Origin: an uncultured Bacilli bacterium
GTDB taxonomy: Bacteria; Bacillota_I; Bacilli_A; RF39; UBA660
Direction of reading: 5' to 3'
Length of the DNA stretch: 36,774 bases
Assembly: GCA_934096295.1 (NCBI GenBank)
Contig: CAKOLL010000011.1
Span: 1-36,774, forward strand
Of this stretch, positions 8,874 through 16,722 are shown one piece after another. The translations under genes were made by a program, and so were the position numbers. The notes beneath the pieces were generated by a model that saw only the letters and a program-made list of their open reading frames with translations, was not told where the DNA came from and did no database searches. Positions within the stretch are counted from its first letter, which is position 1. Each line of letters starts with the position of its first letter.

Positions 8874-8879
8874 ATTATA
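8874..8879 (-). promoter_or_regulatory. -10 box of the sortase gene
   Basis: TATAAT on the minus strand, six bases before the SD GGTGA. Short-leader layout. Confidence 0.6.
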
Positions 8880-8902
8880 CCTTAAAAAATAAAATAAATA
8901 TA

Positions 8903-8931
8903 TTGTTTTTAACTAATTTAAGTAATATAAT
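8903..8931 (+). promoter_or_regulatory. Sigma-A promoter of the liaF-like gene
   Basis: TTGTTT (8903-8908), 17-base spacer, TATAAT (8926-8931). The SD AGGGAG follows at 8938-8943 and ATG at 8952. Confidence 0.75.
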
Positions 8932-8951
8932 CTTATTAGGGAGTTGATAAA

Positions 8952-9620
8952 ATGAAAAGTTTTAAAAATATTATTTGGGGTCTTATTTTAATTGCTATTG
9001 GTGTTATATGGGGATTAAATGCTTTGGAAATAACTAAAATTAACATTTTCTTTGATGGTTGGTGGACTTTGTTTATTATAATTCCTTGCTTTGCTAATCT
9101 TTTTAAAGATACAGAAAAAACACCAAGTATAGTTGGTATAGTAATTGGTGTTTTATTACTATTAGCAAGTCAAAATGTTTTTAGTTTTGATATGTTATTT
9201 AAAATTGCTTTACCACTTATGTTAGTTATGATCGGTTTTTCTTTCTTGTTTAAAGATTTTTTCAATAAAAAATTTAATGAAAGTATTAAAAAACTAGACA
9301 ATAATTCTAAAGTTTGCTGTGCTACTTTCAGTGGTCAAAAGTTAAATATTACTGATGAATTTAAAGGTATGGATCTAGAAGCGATCTTTGGTGGTATTGA
9401 TTGTCATTTAGAAAAAGCTAAAATTAATGATGATGTATTAATTAAAGCATCAGCAATCTTTGGTGGTATCGATATTTTTGTACCTGAAGGATACAATGTT
9501 AAAGTAGAATCAACATCAATATTTGGTGGCGTTGATAATAAAAAAATGACTTTTGATGAAAAAAATAAAACAATTTATATAAAAGCTGTATGTATATTTG
9601 GTGGTGTTGATATCAAATGA
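8952..9620 (+). CDS. LiaF-like membrane protein
   Basis: 222 residues. The N-terminal half has four hydrophobic segments (~5-25, 35-50, 57-77, 82-103) like the LiaF/LiaI transmembrane region. The C-terminal half (~125-222) has the repeated beta turns FGGIDCHL, FGGIDIFVPEGYNV, FGGVD and FGGVDIK typical of the LiaF C-terminal (cell-wall-active-antibiotic response) domain. In Bacillus, LiaF restrains the LiaSR two-component system that senses envelope stress; here no sensor kinase or response regulator lies nearby, so any partner is elsewhere or absent. The stop overlaps the next ATG (9617-9620), so the pair is translationally coupled. Confidence 0.85.
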   Translation: MKSFKNIIWGLILIAIGVIWGLNALEITKINIFFDGWWTLFIIIPCFANLFKDTEKTPSIVGIVIGVLLLLASQNVFSFDMLFKIALPLMLVMIGFSFLFKDFFNKKFNESIKKLDNNSKVCCATFSGQKLNITDEFKGMDLEAIFGGIDCHLEKAKINDDVLIKASAIFGGIDIFVPEGYNVKVESTSIFGGVDNKKMTFDEKNKTIYIKAVCIFGGVDIK

Positions 9621-10417
9621 GTGCTAGCCAGAAAGTAATAAAATATTCAGCAATTGCTTTAGCTTTTTTAATTATTTTTTCCATTTTTACATGCTTAGTT
9701 TCTTTTATATTATCGATAACTTCTTCAATAAAAAAAGAAGATGAAATTAAAGAAATAAACATTAAAAATAACTATAAAAATTTAACTATCAACTTACGTG
9801 CTACTAGTTTGACTATAAAAAAAGGAGAAAAGTTTAAGGTTTCATCAAATAATGATAAAATTACTATTAAACAAAGTGATGATTCTTTAACAATAAAAGA
9901 AACTAAAACTAACTTTAATTTTAAAGAAAAATTAGAATTAATTATATATATTCCTGATGACTACGTTTTTGATGATGTTTCTATTAAAAATGGAGCCGGT
10001 AAGATCGATATAACTGAATTAAATTCTCAAGAACTTTCTTTAGAACTAGGAGCTGGAAGTACTATATTAAAAAATGTTAATATTTTAAAAGAAACAAAAA
10101 TTGAATGTGGTGCTGGTTCCTTTAAAATCTTGAGTGGCAATATCAATAATTTAGATCTTGACCTGGGTGTTGGTAAAACTAGCATTTCAGCTAAAATAAC
10201 TGGAAATAGTAAAATAGATTCGGGTATTGGCAGTTTAGATTTAAATCTTGATGGTGTAAAAAGTGACTATAAACTAAAATTGAAAAAAGGTTTAGGTTCT
10301 ATTACTATTGATGGGGCATCATTTAATGAATCTTTGTTTGGTGAAGGAACTAATTACATTGATATTGATGGTGGTATTGGTAGTATCAATATTGCATTTA
10401 AAAATGAAGAAATTTAA
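9617..10417 (+). CDS. LiaG-like DUF4097 membrane-anchored protein
   Basis: 266 residues, starting inside the ATGA overlap with the LiaF-like gene. One N-terminal membrane helix (~10-35) is followed by an extracytoplasmic beta-helix of short repeats with glycine turns (KNGAGKIDI, ELGAGSTIL, ECGAGSFKI, DLGVGKTSI, DSGIGSLDL, DGGIGSINI), characteristic of the DUF4097 domain found in LiaG. The tandem liaF-liaG order echoes the Bacillus lia operon, suggesting an envelope-stress role; this is inferred from family and context. A terminator begins within its last codons. Confidence 0.82.
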   Translation: MSASQKVIKYSAIALAFLIIFSIFTCLVSFILSITSSIKKEDEIKEINIKNNYKNLTINLRATSLTIKKGEKFKVSSNNDKITIKQSDDSLTIKETKTNFNFKEKLELIIYIPDDYVFDDVSIKNGAGKIDITELNSQELSLELGAGSTILKNVNILKETKIECGAGSFKILSGNINNLDLDLGVGKTSISAKITGNSKIDSGIGSLDLNLDGVKSDYKLKLKKGLGSITIDGASFNESLFGEGTNYIDIDGGIGSINIAFKNEEI

Positions 10418-10430
10418 TTCTTCATTTTTT
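10401..10430 (+). terminator. Rho-independent terminator overlapping the liaG-like stop
   Basis: AAAATGAAGAA (10401-10411) pairs with TTCTTCATTTT (10418-10428), and the run of T continues. The stop codon (10415-10417) lies in the loop. Confidence 0.85.
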
Positions 10431-10440
10431 TATCAATTCA

Positions 10441-10446
10441 TATAAT
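10441..10446 (+). promoter_or_regulatory. -10 box five bases before an ATG (leaderless promoter)
   Basis: TATAAT ends at 10446 and the ATG begins at 10452. A start point about six or seven bases after the -10 would coincide with the ATG, so the mRNA would have no leader. Confidence 0.5.
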
Positions 10447-10451
10447 TTAGT

Positions 10452-10811
10452 ATGAATGATGATTTTGAATTAAAAAGGTTAAAGTTTGAAGATTTTATTT
10501 GGTTAGTATTTGGAATACTATGTTTTATTAATATCAGAGGAGATTATGATGAAAGACTTTATATAAAAAATAAAGATCAAAAAGTTAAAAAAGAAGCTAA
10601 CTTAATTTTTGAAACAACTTTAACTATTACTTTTTTAATATATTTATATTTTTTTACAAGAAACTATTATGCTTTAAAAAAAGCTAGTACCAAGGAAAAA
10701 AGATTGTATGAAATAAAACTAACTGGCAGTTTATTTCTAATTATTGGCATTATTTGTTTACTTTATTTTCAAAAAAATCAAAAAGATTTTGAAGGATCAC
10801 CAGCATTATAG
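10452..10811 (+). CDS. Small membrane protein, probably from a leaderless mRNA
   Basis: 119 residues with three hydrophobic segments (~14-28, 54-70, 88-104) and charged ends. No family recognised. There is no SD before ATG 10452, no later in-frame ATG before the first membrane helix, and a TATAAT box just five bases upstream, so translation from a leaderless transcript is likely. The 3' end overlaps the convergent phosphoesterase-polymerase gene by six bases, with no terminator between the two. Confidence 0.6.
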   Translation: MNDDFELKRLKFEDFIWLVFGILCFINIRGDYDERLYIKNKDQKVKKEANLIFETTLTITFLIYLYFFTRNYYALKKASTKEKRLYEIKLTGSLFLIIGIICLLYFQKNQKDFEGSPAL

Positions 10812-12131
10812 AAAGAAGTCACTCCAAGGATCTTTAAGTTTTAATCTTTTTTCAAAATTTTCAATTGTTATTTGATTAGGTTTAACTTTATTTAGTTCAT
10901 TCCATTTTATCGGACATGAAATAGCACATTCTTCATTTAAACGTAAAGAGTAGGGAGCAACAATTGTTCCTTCTTTTTTGTTGCGTAAATAATCTAAAAA
11001 TATTTTATTTTTACGCATTTTTTTACGAATATTAAGAGTAAATAAATCAGGATATTTTTGAACTACGACTTTAGCAATATTTAAAGCTATCTCTTCAAGT
11101 TCTTCAAAGTTTTTACAATTTAAAGGAATAAAAATATGATATCCTTTTTTACCACTGGTTTTTAAATAAGATTTTAGTTTAAAGTGATCAAGAACTTTTT
11201 TAAATAATTTTATACTATTTCTTAATGTATTAAGATTTAAATTTTGATCAGGATCAAAATCAAAAACAAGAATGTTTGGTTGATTGTTAATAGGAGCACA
11301 CCAAATATGAAATTCATAGCTATTGTAATTTACTTCGTCTAATAAACCTTCTTTATTTTTAATATAATAATAGTCTTTTTTAGCACCATTTTTATCTTTT
11401 ACTTTTTTTACACCTAAATTTTTACTTTTAGTATTTAAATGTTTCATATAAAAATGTTCTTTATTTATACCATTTGGACATCTAACAGTACTAATTAGTC
11501 TTTTTGAAAGAAATGGTTCCATTCTTTCATAGATCGAACTATAATAATTTATAATTTTTTCTTTATCAATTTTTTTCTTAGGATAAATTATTTTATCTGG
11601 ACTAGAAATAACAATATTGTTTTTTATTTCTTCAAATGTTCTATTCGTTTTTATACTACGATCATAAATAATATTTTCACCAACATATTGATCATTTTCT
11701 TTTATAATTAAAAAGTTTTCTTTAAATTTTACTAAAGTCCATATTCCTTTTAATCTACTACCATTGATTTTAAATTTAAAACCATTGTTAAAATCAATTT
11801 CATTAACATTAGTCCAAGTTCCTTTATCCCATAACATTACAATTCCAGCCCCATATTCGCCTTTAGCAATCGTACCTTCAAAGTTTCTATAACTTAGAGG
11901 ATGATCTTCAACTCTGATTGCTAATCTTTTATCATGAGGATTTAAAGAAAGATTTTTAGGAACTGCAAAAGAAACAAGAACACCATTATATTCTAGTCTA
12001 AAATCAAAGTGATCTTTTCTAGCTAAATGATGTTGAATAATATATCGCCATTTTTTACTTGTTTTAGCAATTTTACCAACAGGTTCTTTAGTTTTTTTAA
12101 AATTTCTTTTTTTATTATATTCTTCTAACAT
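10806..12131 (-). CDS. ligD: LigD-type 3'-phosphoesterase - polymerase fusion
   Basis: 441 residues. Residues ~20-150 are the LigD phosphoesterase domain, which trims 3'-phosphate and 3'-ribonucleotide ends (IIQHHLARKDHFDFRLEYNG, FAVPKNLS, VEDHPLSYRNFEGTI, KGEYGAG). Residues ~180-440 are the LigD polymerase (primase-like) domain, which fills gaps during end joining: LVFDFDPD with metal Asp291 and Asp293, KTSGKKGYHIFIPL, and FLDYLRN with the third acidic residue. There is no ligase domain; that is the separate upstream gene. SD GAGGTGA lies in the end of the ligase ORF and the two overlap by seven bases. Third gene of the ku operon. Confidence 0.92.
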   Translation of the reverse strand: MLEEYNKKRNFKKTKEPVGKIAKTSKKWRYIIQHHLARKDHFDFRLEYNGVLVSFAVPKNLSLNPHDKRLAIRVEDHPLSYRNFEGTIAKGEYGAGIVMLWDKGTWTNVNEIDFNNGFKFKINGSRLKGIWTLVKFKENFLIIKENDQYVGENIIYDRSIKTNRTFEEIKNNIVISSPDKIIYPKKKIDKEKIINYYSSIYERMEPFLSKRLISTVRCPNGINKEHFYMKHLNTKSKNLGVKKVKDKNGAKKDYYYIKNKEGLLDEVNYNSYEFHIWCAPINNQPNILVFDFDPDQNLNLNTLRNSIKLFKKVLDHFKLKSYLKTSGKKGYHIFIPLNCKNFEELEEIALNIAKVVVQKYPDLFTLNIRKKMRKNKIFLDYLRNKKEGTIVAPYSLRLNEECAISCPIKWNELNKVKPNQITIENFEKRLKLKDPWSDFFL

Positions 12132-12952
12132 GTTTCACCTCGAAAAATAGGATGTCTTAATTTATTACTATTAGTTTTTTCTAAATAAGCAATTTTACAC
12201 TTTAAAATAGGTTTTATAAATATTCCATTATTACTATAATTAATAAAAGGATTTTTAATTTTATTTAATGATTTGATTTTAGTTATAATTTGATCACTTT
12301 TATTAACAACAACTTTTCCTAGATAAATAAAATTATCATTTATGAATTCACCTATTAAAAGACTATAAGTTGTCTTATTTTTAATATATCCTCCAATATA
12401 AAATGTATTTTCATGAATATTTTTAACTTTAATAAAGTCATCAGTTCTTTCATTAATATGATAAAAGCCATTTTTATTTTTTATGACAATTCCTTCAAGA
12501 TTTAATTTTTGAACTTTTTTAAATAATTCTTTGCCTTTTTCTTCAACAAATTTAACTTTTATAAAAAAATCATTATCAGCATATTTATTTAATATTTTCT
12601 TTCTTTTAATTAATGGTAAATTAGTTAAATCTTTATTTTCATATATAATGTCAAATGCCATAAAAATAGCTTCATGATCTTTTAAGGCTGCAAAAGAAGG
12701 CTTGCCATTTTTTAAAGCAATAATTTCTCCATCGAAAATAACATCAGTTTTTGTTTTATAAACAATATTAGAAAATTTATTAGTTAAATTGTTTTGATTT
12801 CGACTTTGCAAATAACATTCACTTTTATTTACAAACATTAAAGCTCTTATTCCATCAAATTTTAATTCATAAATGTAATCTTTAGAATTAAAAGGCTCTT
12901 TTATTTCTAATAATTCCATTGGTTTAAAGTTACGCATTTTAAATAAATTCAT
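12125..12952 (-). CDS. ATP-dependent DNA ligase (LigD ligase domain as a stand-alone protein)
   Basis: 275 residues, the length of a minimal nucleotidyltransferase plus OB-fold ligase. Visible motifs: KFDGIR with the adenylated Lys31, DGEI (motif III), FMAFDIIYE (motif IIIa), LEGIVIK (motif IV) and FIKVK (motif V), then an OB-like domain to the C terminus. It seals breaks bridged by Ku. Its ATG overlaps the ku stop by four bases (ATGA) and its own stop overlaps the phosphoesterase-polymerase gene, so the three are translationally coupled. The similarity is to the LigD/LigC ligase module rather than to the NAD+-dependent LigA. Confidence 0.93.
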   Translation of the reverse strand: MNLFKMRNFKPMELLEIKEPFNSKDYIYELKFDGIRALMFVNKSECYLQSRNQNNLTNKFSNIVYKTKTDVIFDGEIIALKNGKPSFAALKDHEAIFMAFDIIYENKDLTNLPLIKRKKILNKYADNDFFIKVKFVEEKGKELFKKVQKLNLEGIVIKNKNGFYHINERTDDFIKVKNIHENTFYIGGYIKNKTTYSLLIGEFINDNFIYLGKVVVNKSDQIITKIKSLNKIKNPFINYSNNGIFIKPILKCKIAYLEKTNSNKLRHPIFRGETC

Positions 12953-13683
12953 TTTTTTAAACTTTTTTCTAAAGCTTCCATTAAATTGGTAATTTGCTTT
13001 TTACTTTTACTTTTAGGAACTTTTATTTTATTACCTTTTAATTTATTCTCGATAGCTTTTTTAATATTATTTTGGTATTCATCTTTATACTTTTCTGGTT
13101 CAAATGGTGTTTTTAAACCATCAATTATTTTTAAAGCTAATTCTAATTCTTTACTATTTACCTTGGCATCATTTTTGCTTTCACTGATATTGACTTCTTC
13201 TTCAAAATAAAGAGTTGTCATGATTATTTTTTGGTTCAAAAATCTTAAGATACAATAATAAAATTTAGAAGTAATTACTGTTTTAGCAATAGCTACCAAT
13301 TTACTTTGCTTTAATGCTTCAACAAACAAATTATATGCTTTACTTTTATTAGGAGGTTCTAAAATATAACTTTTTTCAAAATAAGTTGGATCAATTTCTT
13401 TTAAAGGAACAAAAGCAACAATTTCTATTTCTTTAGTTTGAGTAGGCTTTAAAGCTGAAAGTTCATTTTTATCAAAAAAAACATAATTATCTTTTTGATA
13501 TTCATAGCCTTTTATAATGTTTTTTTCTTTAACCTCAACTTTACAATGTTTGCAATATTTTATATAACTAATTCTTTGCTTACACTTTTCATGTAATTGA
13601 TTAAACTGTGTATCATTATTTTGAATAACTGGTTTCATAACTATAGGAATATTTACTAAACCAAATGTTATGGCACTATGCAT
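12949..13683 (-). CDS. ku: Ku, DNA end-binding protein
   Basis: 244 residues, typical of a bacterial Ku core homodimer. It begins with the family's ITFGLVNIP strand, then HEKCKQRISYIKYCKHC, IIKGYEY, and PTYFEKSYILEP, and ends in the LigD-recruiting tail (TNLMEALEKSLKK). Ku rings bind double-strand ends and recruit LigD for non-homologous end joining. AGGTGA sits five bases before the ATG. It is the first gene of the ku-ligase-phosphoesterase/polymerase operon and divergent from a HipA-like gene. Confidence 0.94.
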   Translation of the reverse strand: MHSAITFGLVNIPIVMKPVIQNNDTQFNQLHEKCKQRISYIKYCKHCKVEVKEKNIIKGYEYQKDNYVFFDKNELSALKPTQTKEIEIVAFVPLKEIDPTYFEKSYILEPPNKSKAYNLFVEALKQSKLVAIAKTVITSKFYYCILRFLNQKIIMTTLYFEEEVNISESKNDAKVNSKELELALKIIDGLKTPFEPEKYKDEYQNNIKKAIENKLKGNKIKVPKSKSKKQITNLMEALEKSLKK

Positions 13684-13733
13684 AAAATCACCTATAAATA
13701 TTATTTCAATTTAAAAATATTTTATTAGTAATG

Positions 13734-13762
13734 TTGGATTATTTTTTTAATTTTTGTATAAT
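13734..13762 (+). promoter_or_regulatory. Sigma-A promoter
   Basis: TTGGAT (13734-13739), 17-base spacer, TATAAT (13757-13762), then AGGTGA at 13773-13778 and ATG at 13783. Confidence 0.75.
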
Positions 13763-13782
13763 AGCATGTTAGAGGTGAAAAT

Positions 13783-14649
13783 ATGCTTAAAAATTATTTA
13801 CAAGATGATTCAAAAATATTGACTCTAGATGGTAATCAAATGTTTGATTTTCAACCATTTAATTTATATGGTGATCCGGAAGCATTAGCTCAAGCATATA
13901 AAATCAGTGAAGAAACAGGTGTTCCTGTTAAATTTATATATGATCCACCTTTTAATCATTTACAAAATTGGTTTAAAAAAGGATCTACTTGGTACTATTT
14001 TAAAAGTGACGCTCTCATTTATATTTTAAATGAACTTGTTGGCGAAAAAATATCTGAGTATTTTGCTTTAGAAACAGCTCATTACCAACTATCTCGAATT
14101 AATTTTAATATGTTTAATAAGTACGGAATAGCTTCTGCTAATTTTTGTAGTCCTTCAAATGAATATAAAAGGATTACTGATTTAAATTTTTCTCATTCTG
14201 ATGAATTTGATTGGCTTGATAATATTAAAGTCTTATGTAAAAATAATGATGAATATAAAAGGCTTCTTTTAGATTTGAAAAAACTTTTTATAAGAGATTT
14301 TATGAGTAGGGAAAGAGACCGCAATATAAGTAATTTCTTATTTAAAATAAATGCAAATGGTGTAAGATTAGCACCTTTATTTGATTATGAAGGATCATTC
14401 TTTGGTGATGTTGATTATTATTTTAATCCTTTAGGAACATTAGATATCAATAATTTAAATACATGTAATCTTTTAAAATATGATCAAGATTTTCAAATGT
14501 TATTAGAAAAAATTATGAATTTTAATATTGGAAAAAGCCTTGAAATTATTGAAGAAGAAAACAACTTTCATATTCCAATCGAGTTTAAAGAGTATTATAA
14601 ACAACAAATATTTAAAACCAAAGAATTAATTTTAAAAAAGATCTTTTGA
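13783..14649 (+). CDS. HipA-like protein kinase homologue (copy 1)
   Basis: 288 residues. It resembles the C-terminal kinase half of HipA/CtkA-type Ser/Thr kinases: FIYDPP (ATP-site lysine region), GEKISEYFALETAHYQL, and the catalytic-loop pattern RDFMSRERDRNISNF followed by LAPLFDYEGSF, the Mg-binding Asp region. In this copy the usual D-R-H is Asp179-Arg180-Asn181, so activity is uncertain; Asn184 and the DYE motif are kept. There is no HipB-like antitoxin beside it and no N-terminal HipA domain. A paralogue of identical length and plan lies at 16723-17589 on the far side of an ABC operon. Role unknown; a regulatory kinase or pseudokinase is inferred. Confidence 0.65.
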   Translation: MLKNYLQDDSKILTLDGNQMFDFQPFNLYGDPEALAQAYKISEETGVPVKFIYDPPFNHLQNWFKKGSTWYYFKSDALIYILNELVGEKISEYFALETAHYQLSRINFNMFNKYGIASANFCSPSNEYKRITDLNFSHSDEFDWLDNIKVLCKNNDEYKRLLLDLKKLFIRDFMSRERDRNISNFLFKINANGVRLAPLFDYEGSFFGDVDYYFNPLGTLDINNLNTCNLLKYDQDFQMLLEKIMNFNIGKSLEIIEEENNFHIPIEFKEYYKQQIFKTKELILKKIF

Positions 14650-14657
14650 TCTTTTTT
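14634..14657 (+). terminator. Rho-independent terminator
   Basis: Perfect AAAAAAGATC (14634-14643) / GATCTTTTTT (14648-14657) stem with a four-base loop, overlapping the stop codon of the HipA-like gene. Confidence 0.85.
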
Positions 14658-14658
14658 A

Positions 14659-14687
14659 TTGACTTTTAATAACAAAAAATATACAAT
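14659..14687 (+). promoter_or_regulatory. Sigma-A promoter of the GntR-ABC operon
   Basis: TTGACT (14659-14664), 17-base spacer, TACAAT (14682-14687). The -10 box lies inside the palindrome at 14681-14697, so repressor binding there should block transcription. Confidence 0.8.
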
Positions 14688-14697
14688 ATTATTGTAT
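14681..14697. promoter_or_regulatory. Palindromic operator, probably for the adjacent YtrA-type regulator
   Basis: ATACAATA-T-TATTGTAT is a perfect 8-bp inverted repeat around one central base and covers the -10 box. A further half-site, TAATACAAT, lies at 14706-14714 touching the SD. The placement fits autoregulation by the GntR protein encoded immediately downstream. Confidence 0.75.
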
Positions 14698-14723
14698 TAA
14701 TCAAGTAATACAATGGAGGATAT

Positions 14724-15080
14724 ATGAACACGAATTTTGATAATAATATACCAATTTATCTACAATTATTAGAATATGTCAAAACATATATTATTTCTGG
14801 TCAAATTAAAAGTGGCGAAAAGCTTCCATCAGTTCGTGAATTTGCTAATATGTTTAAAGTTAACCCTAATACAATGCAAAAGGCCTTAGTTGAATTAGAA
14901 GAACAAAAACTTATTTATACTGAACGAACTAATGGAAAATATGTTACTAAAGACGAGAAAATAATAGCAAAGCTAAAAGAAGAATATGCTCGAGATATTA
15001 CTTCTAAATATTTTGAAAATATGTATAAAATTGGTTTTACTCAAGATGAAGTGCTTAAATATCTTTTAGAAAGGAATTAG
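14724..15080 (+). CDS. YtrA-subfamily GntR transcriptional regulator
   Basis: 118 residues, the short YtrA-type layout: an N-terminal winged helix (PIYLQLLEYVKTYIISGQ, GEKLPSVREFANMFKVNPNT, ALVELEEQKLIYTERTNGKYV) and a short helical tail (~78-118), with no large effector domain. SD GGAGGA at 14715-14720. It heads an operon with an ABC ATPase (four bases later) and an ABC permease, as in ytr/bcr-type efflux loci. Its own promoter carries a matching palindrome, so it very likely represses this operon. The ligand is unknown; in characterised relatives induction is by cell-wall antibiotics. Confidence 0.9.
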   Translation: MNTNFDNNIPIYLQLLEYVKTYIISGQIKSGEKLPSVREFANMFKVNPNTMQKALVELEEQKLIYTERTNGKYVTKDEKIIAKLKEEYARDITSKYFENMYKIGFTQDEVLKYLLERN

Positions 15081-15083
15081 AAT

Positions 15084-15779
15084 ATGGATTTGTTAGAAAT
15101 AAATCATTTATATAAAAGCTATGATTCTAAAAATGTTTTATGTGATATTAATTTAAAAGTAAAACAAGGTAAAATCATTGGCCTTTTGGGTAAGAATGGT
15201 ACTGGTAAATCTACTTTAATAAAACTAATCAATGACCTATTGGTGCCAGATAAAGGTAACATTAAAGTTAATGGTAAAGCTATTGGAGTTGAAAGCAAAA
15301 AAATTATTTCTTATTTACCAGAAAGAACATATTTAAATAAAAACATGACAGTTTTAGAAGTAATTAACTATTTTAGAGATTTTTATGATAACTTTGATTC
15401 TGCTAAAGCTATAAAATTATTACAAGATTTAAAATTAGATGTTAATCAAAAATTATCCAAAATGAGCAAAGGTATGCAAGAAAAAGTTCAATTAGTTTTA
15501 GTAATGTCAAGAAAAGCTAAACTATACATTTTAGATGAACCATTAGGTGGAGTAGATCCAGCAACTAGAGATTATATTTTAGACACGATTTTAAATAATT
15601 TTTCTGATGATGCAAGTATTATTATTTCAACTCATTTAATAAGCGATATTGAAAGAATTTTAGATGAAGTAATATTTATAGATAATGGTAAAATAATTAT
15701 TCAAAGTGATGCTGATAATTTAAGAAATAAAGAAAAAAAGAGTATTGATGAAATTTTTAGGGAGATGTTTAAATGCTAA
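15084..15779 (+). CDS. ABC transporter ATP-binding protein
   Basis: 231 residues. Walker A GKNGTGKS at 36-43 (Lys42), signature LSKMSKGMQEKV (degenerate LSGGQ, as often in the CcmA/YtrB/BcrA efflux group), Walker B LYILDEP with Asp151 and Glu152, and the switch His in STHLISDIE. Starts three bases after the regulator and overlaps the permease by seven bases. Expected to power an ABC-2-type exporter, perhaps for peptides, lipids or antibiotics; the substrate cannot be read from the sequence. Confidence 0.93.
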   Translation: MDLLEINHLYKSYDSKNVLCDINLKVKQGKIIGLLGKNGTGKSTLIKLINDLLVPDKGNIKVNGKAIGVESKKIISYLPERTYLNKNMTVLEVINYFRDFYDNFDSAKAIKLLQDLKLDVNQKLSKMSKGMQEKVQLVLVMSRKAKLYILDEPLGGVDPATRDYILDTILNNFSDDASIIISTHLISDIERILDEVIFIDNGKIIIQSDADNLRNKEKKSIDEIFREMFKC

Positions 15780-16561
15780 AGAAACTTTTAAAATATGATT
15801 TAAAAAATATGTTTAAATTTATCAGTATTTTTTATTTATTAGCTATTTTCTTTGCTATTTTAACTAGAATCTTTTTCAGTTTAGAACAAACATTAATTAT
15901 AAAAATAATTAGTCAAATATGTGTTGGTGCGATGTTTTCAATGATAGCTAGTAGTATTATAAATACTTTAATGCGTAGTTGGATTCGCTTTAAAGAAACT
16001 ATTTATGGTGATGAATCATATCTTATTCATACTTTACCAGTAACGAAAAAAACTTTATTTGAATCAAAATTCATTTTACATTTTTTAACTTTAACTTGTA
16101 CCTTATTAGTTTCTTTGATAGCAATTTTTATTGCTTATTATTCTAAAGATAATATTAATCTTTTAAATAGTTTATTAAGCAATATTACTAGTAATTTAAA
16201 TATTTCTAATAGTTTATTTATATTTGTTATTATTTTTATTTTAGCTTTAGAAATATTTGCAGGTTTAGAATCAGGAATATTGGGAATTATATTTGGTTAT
16301 AAGAAAAGCAATAATAAAGTATTGTATTCTGTAATATTTGGTTTTTTAGTTTATATTTTAAGTCAATTATTTGTTTTACTTTCTTTATTTATTACTGGCT
16401 TATTTAATAAAAATGTCATGAATATTTTTACATCAAGTATTATTGACTTTAATACTATTAAAATTATCGTTATAATATCTATATTAGTATATATATTAAT
16501 AATCGCGATGTTAAACTTTATTAGTGTTAAAGAACTTAAAAAAGGTGTTAATGTTATGTAA
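15773..16561 (+). CDS. ABC-2-type permease
   Basis: 262 residues with about six hydrophobic segments (~16-35, 43-62, 96-120, 147-170, 178-205, 225-250). A cytoplasmic amphipathic part contains LIHTLPVTKKTLFESKF (~residues 83-100), a segment common in ABC-2 membrane proteins. Partner of the ATPase it overlaps. The operon ends in a terminator directly at its stop codon. Confidence 0.88.
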   Translation: MLKKLLKYDLKNMFKFISIFYLLAIFFAILTRIFFSLEQTLIIKIISQICVGAMFSMIASSIINTLMRSWIRFKETIYGDESYLIHTLPVTKKTLFESKFILHFLTLTCTLLVSLIAIFIAYYSKDNINLLNSLLSNITSNLNISNSLFIFVIIFILALEIFAGLESGILGIIFGYKKSNNKVLYSVIFGFLVYILSQLFVLLSLFITGLFNKNVMNIFTSSIIDFNTIKIIVIISILVYILIIAMLNFISVKELKKGVNVM

Positions 16562-16589
16562 GGATTAATTTTTAAATTAGTCCTTTTTT
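16560..16589 (+). terminator. Rho-independent terminator of the ABC operon
   Basis: AAGGATTAAT pairs with ATTAGTCCTT (one non-Watson-Crick pair), followed by six T. Confidence 0.8.
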
Positions 16590-16674
16590 GTTTGAATAAC
16601 TTTATAATAAAGTATTAAATAATAAATTATTTATAGTTTATAAAACTAGTATGTTGTTTCAATCTACTTTTTTC

Positions 16675-16703
16675 TTGCATATCAAGGCTTTAAAGTTTAT
16701 AAT
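16675..16703 (+). promoter_or_regulatory. Sigma-A promoter
   Basis: TTGCAT (16675-16680), 17-base spacer, TATAAT (16698-16703). AGGTGAT and ATG 16723 follow. Confidence 0.7.
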
Positions 16704-16722
16704 AACAAAAAAAGGTGATGTA

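Noticed and set aside
12986..13210. Open frame on the plus strand inside ku
   Set aside because: Antisense shadow of a well-supported Ku gene, with no SD; hydrophobic composition arises from the reverse complement of Lys-rich codons.
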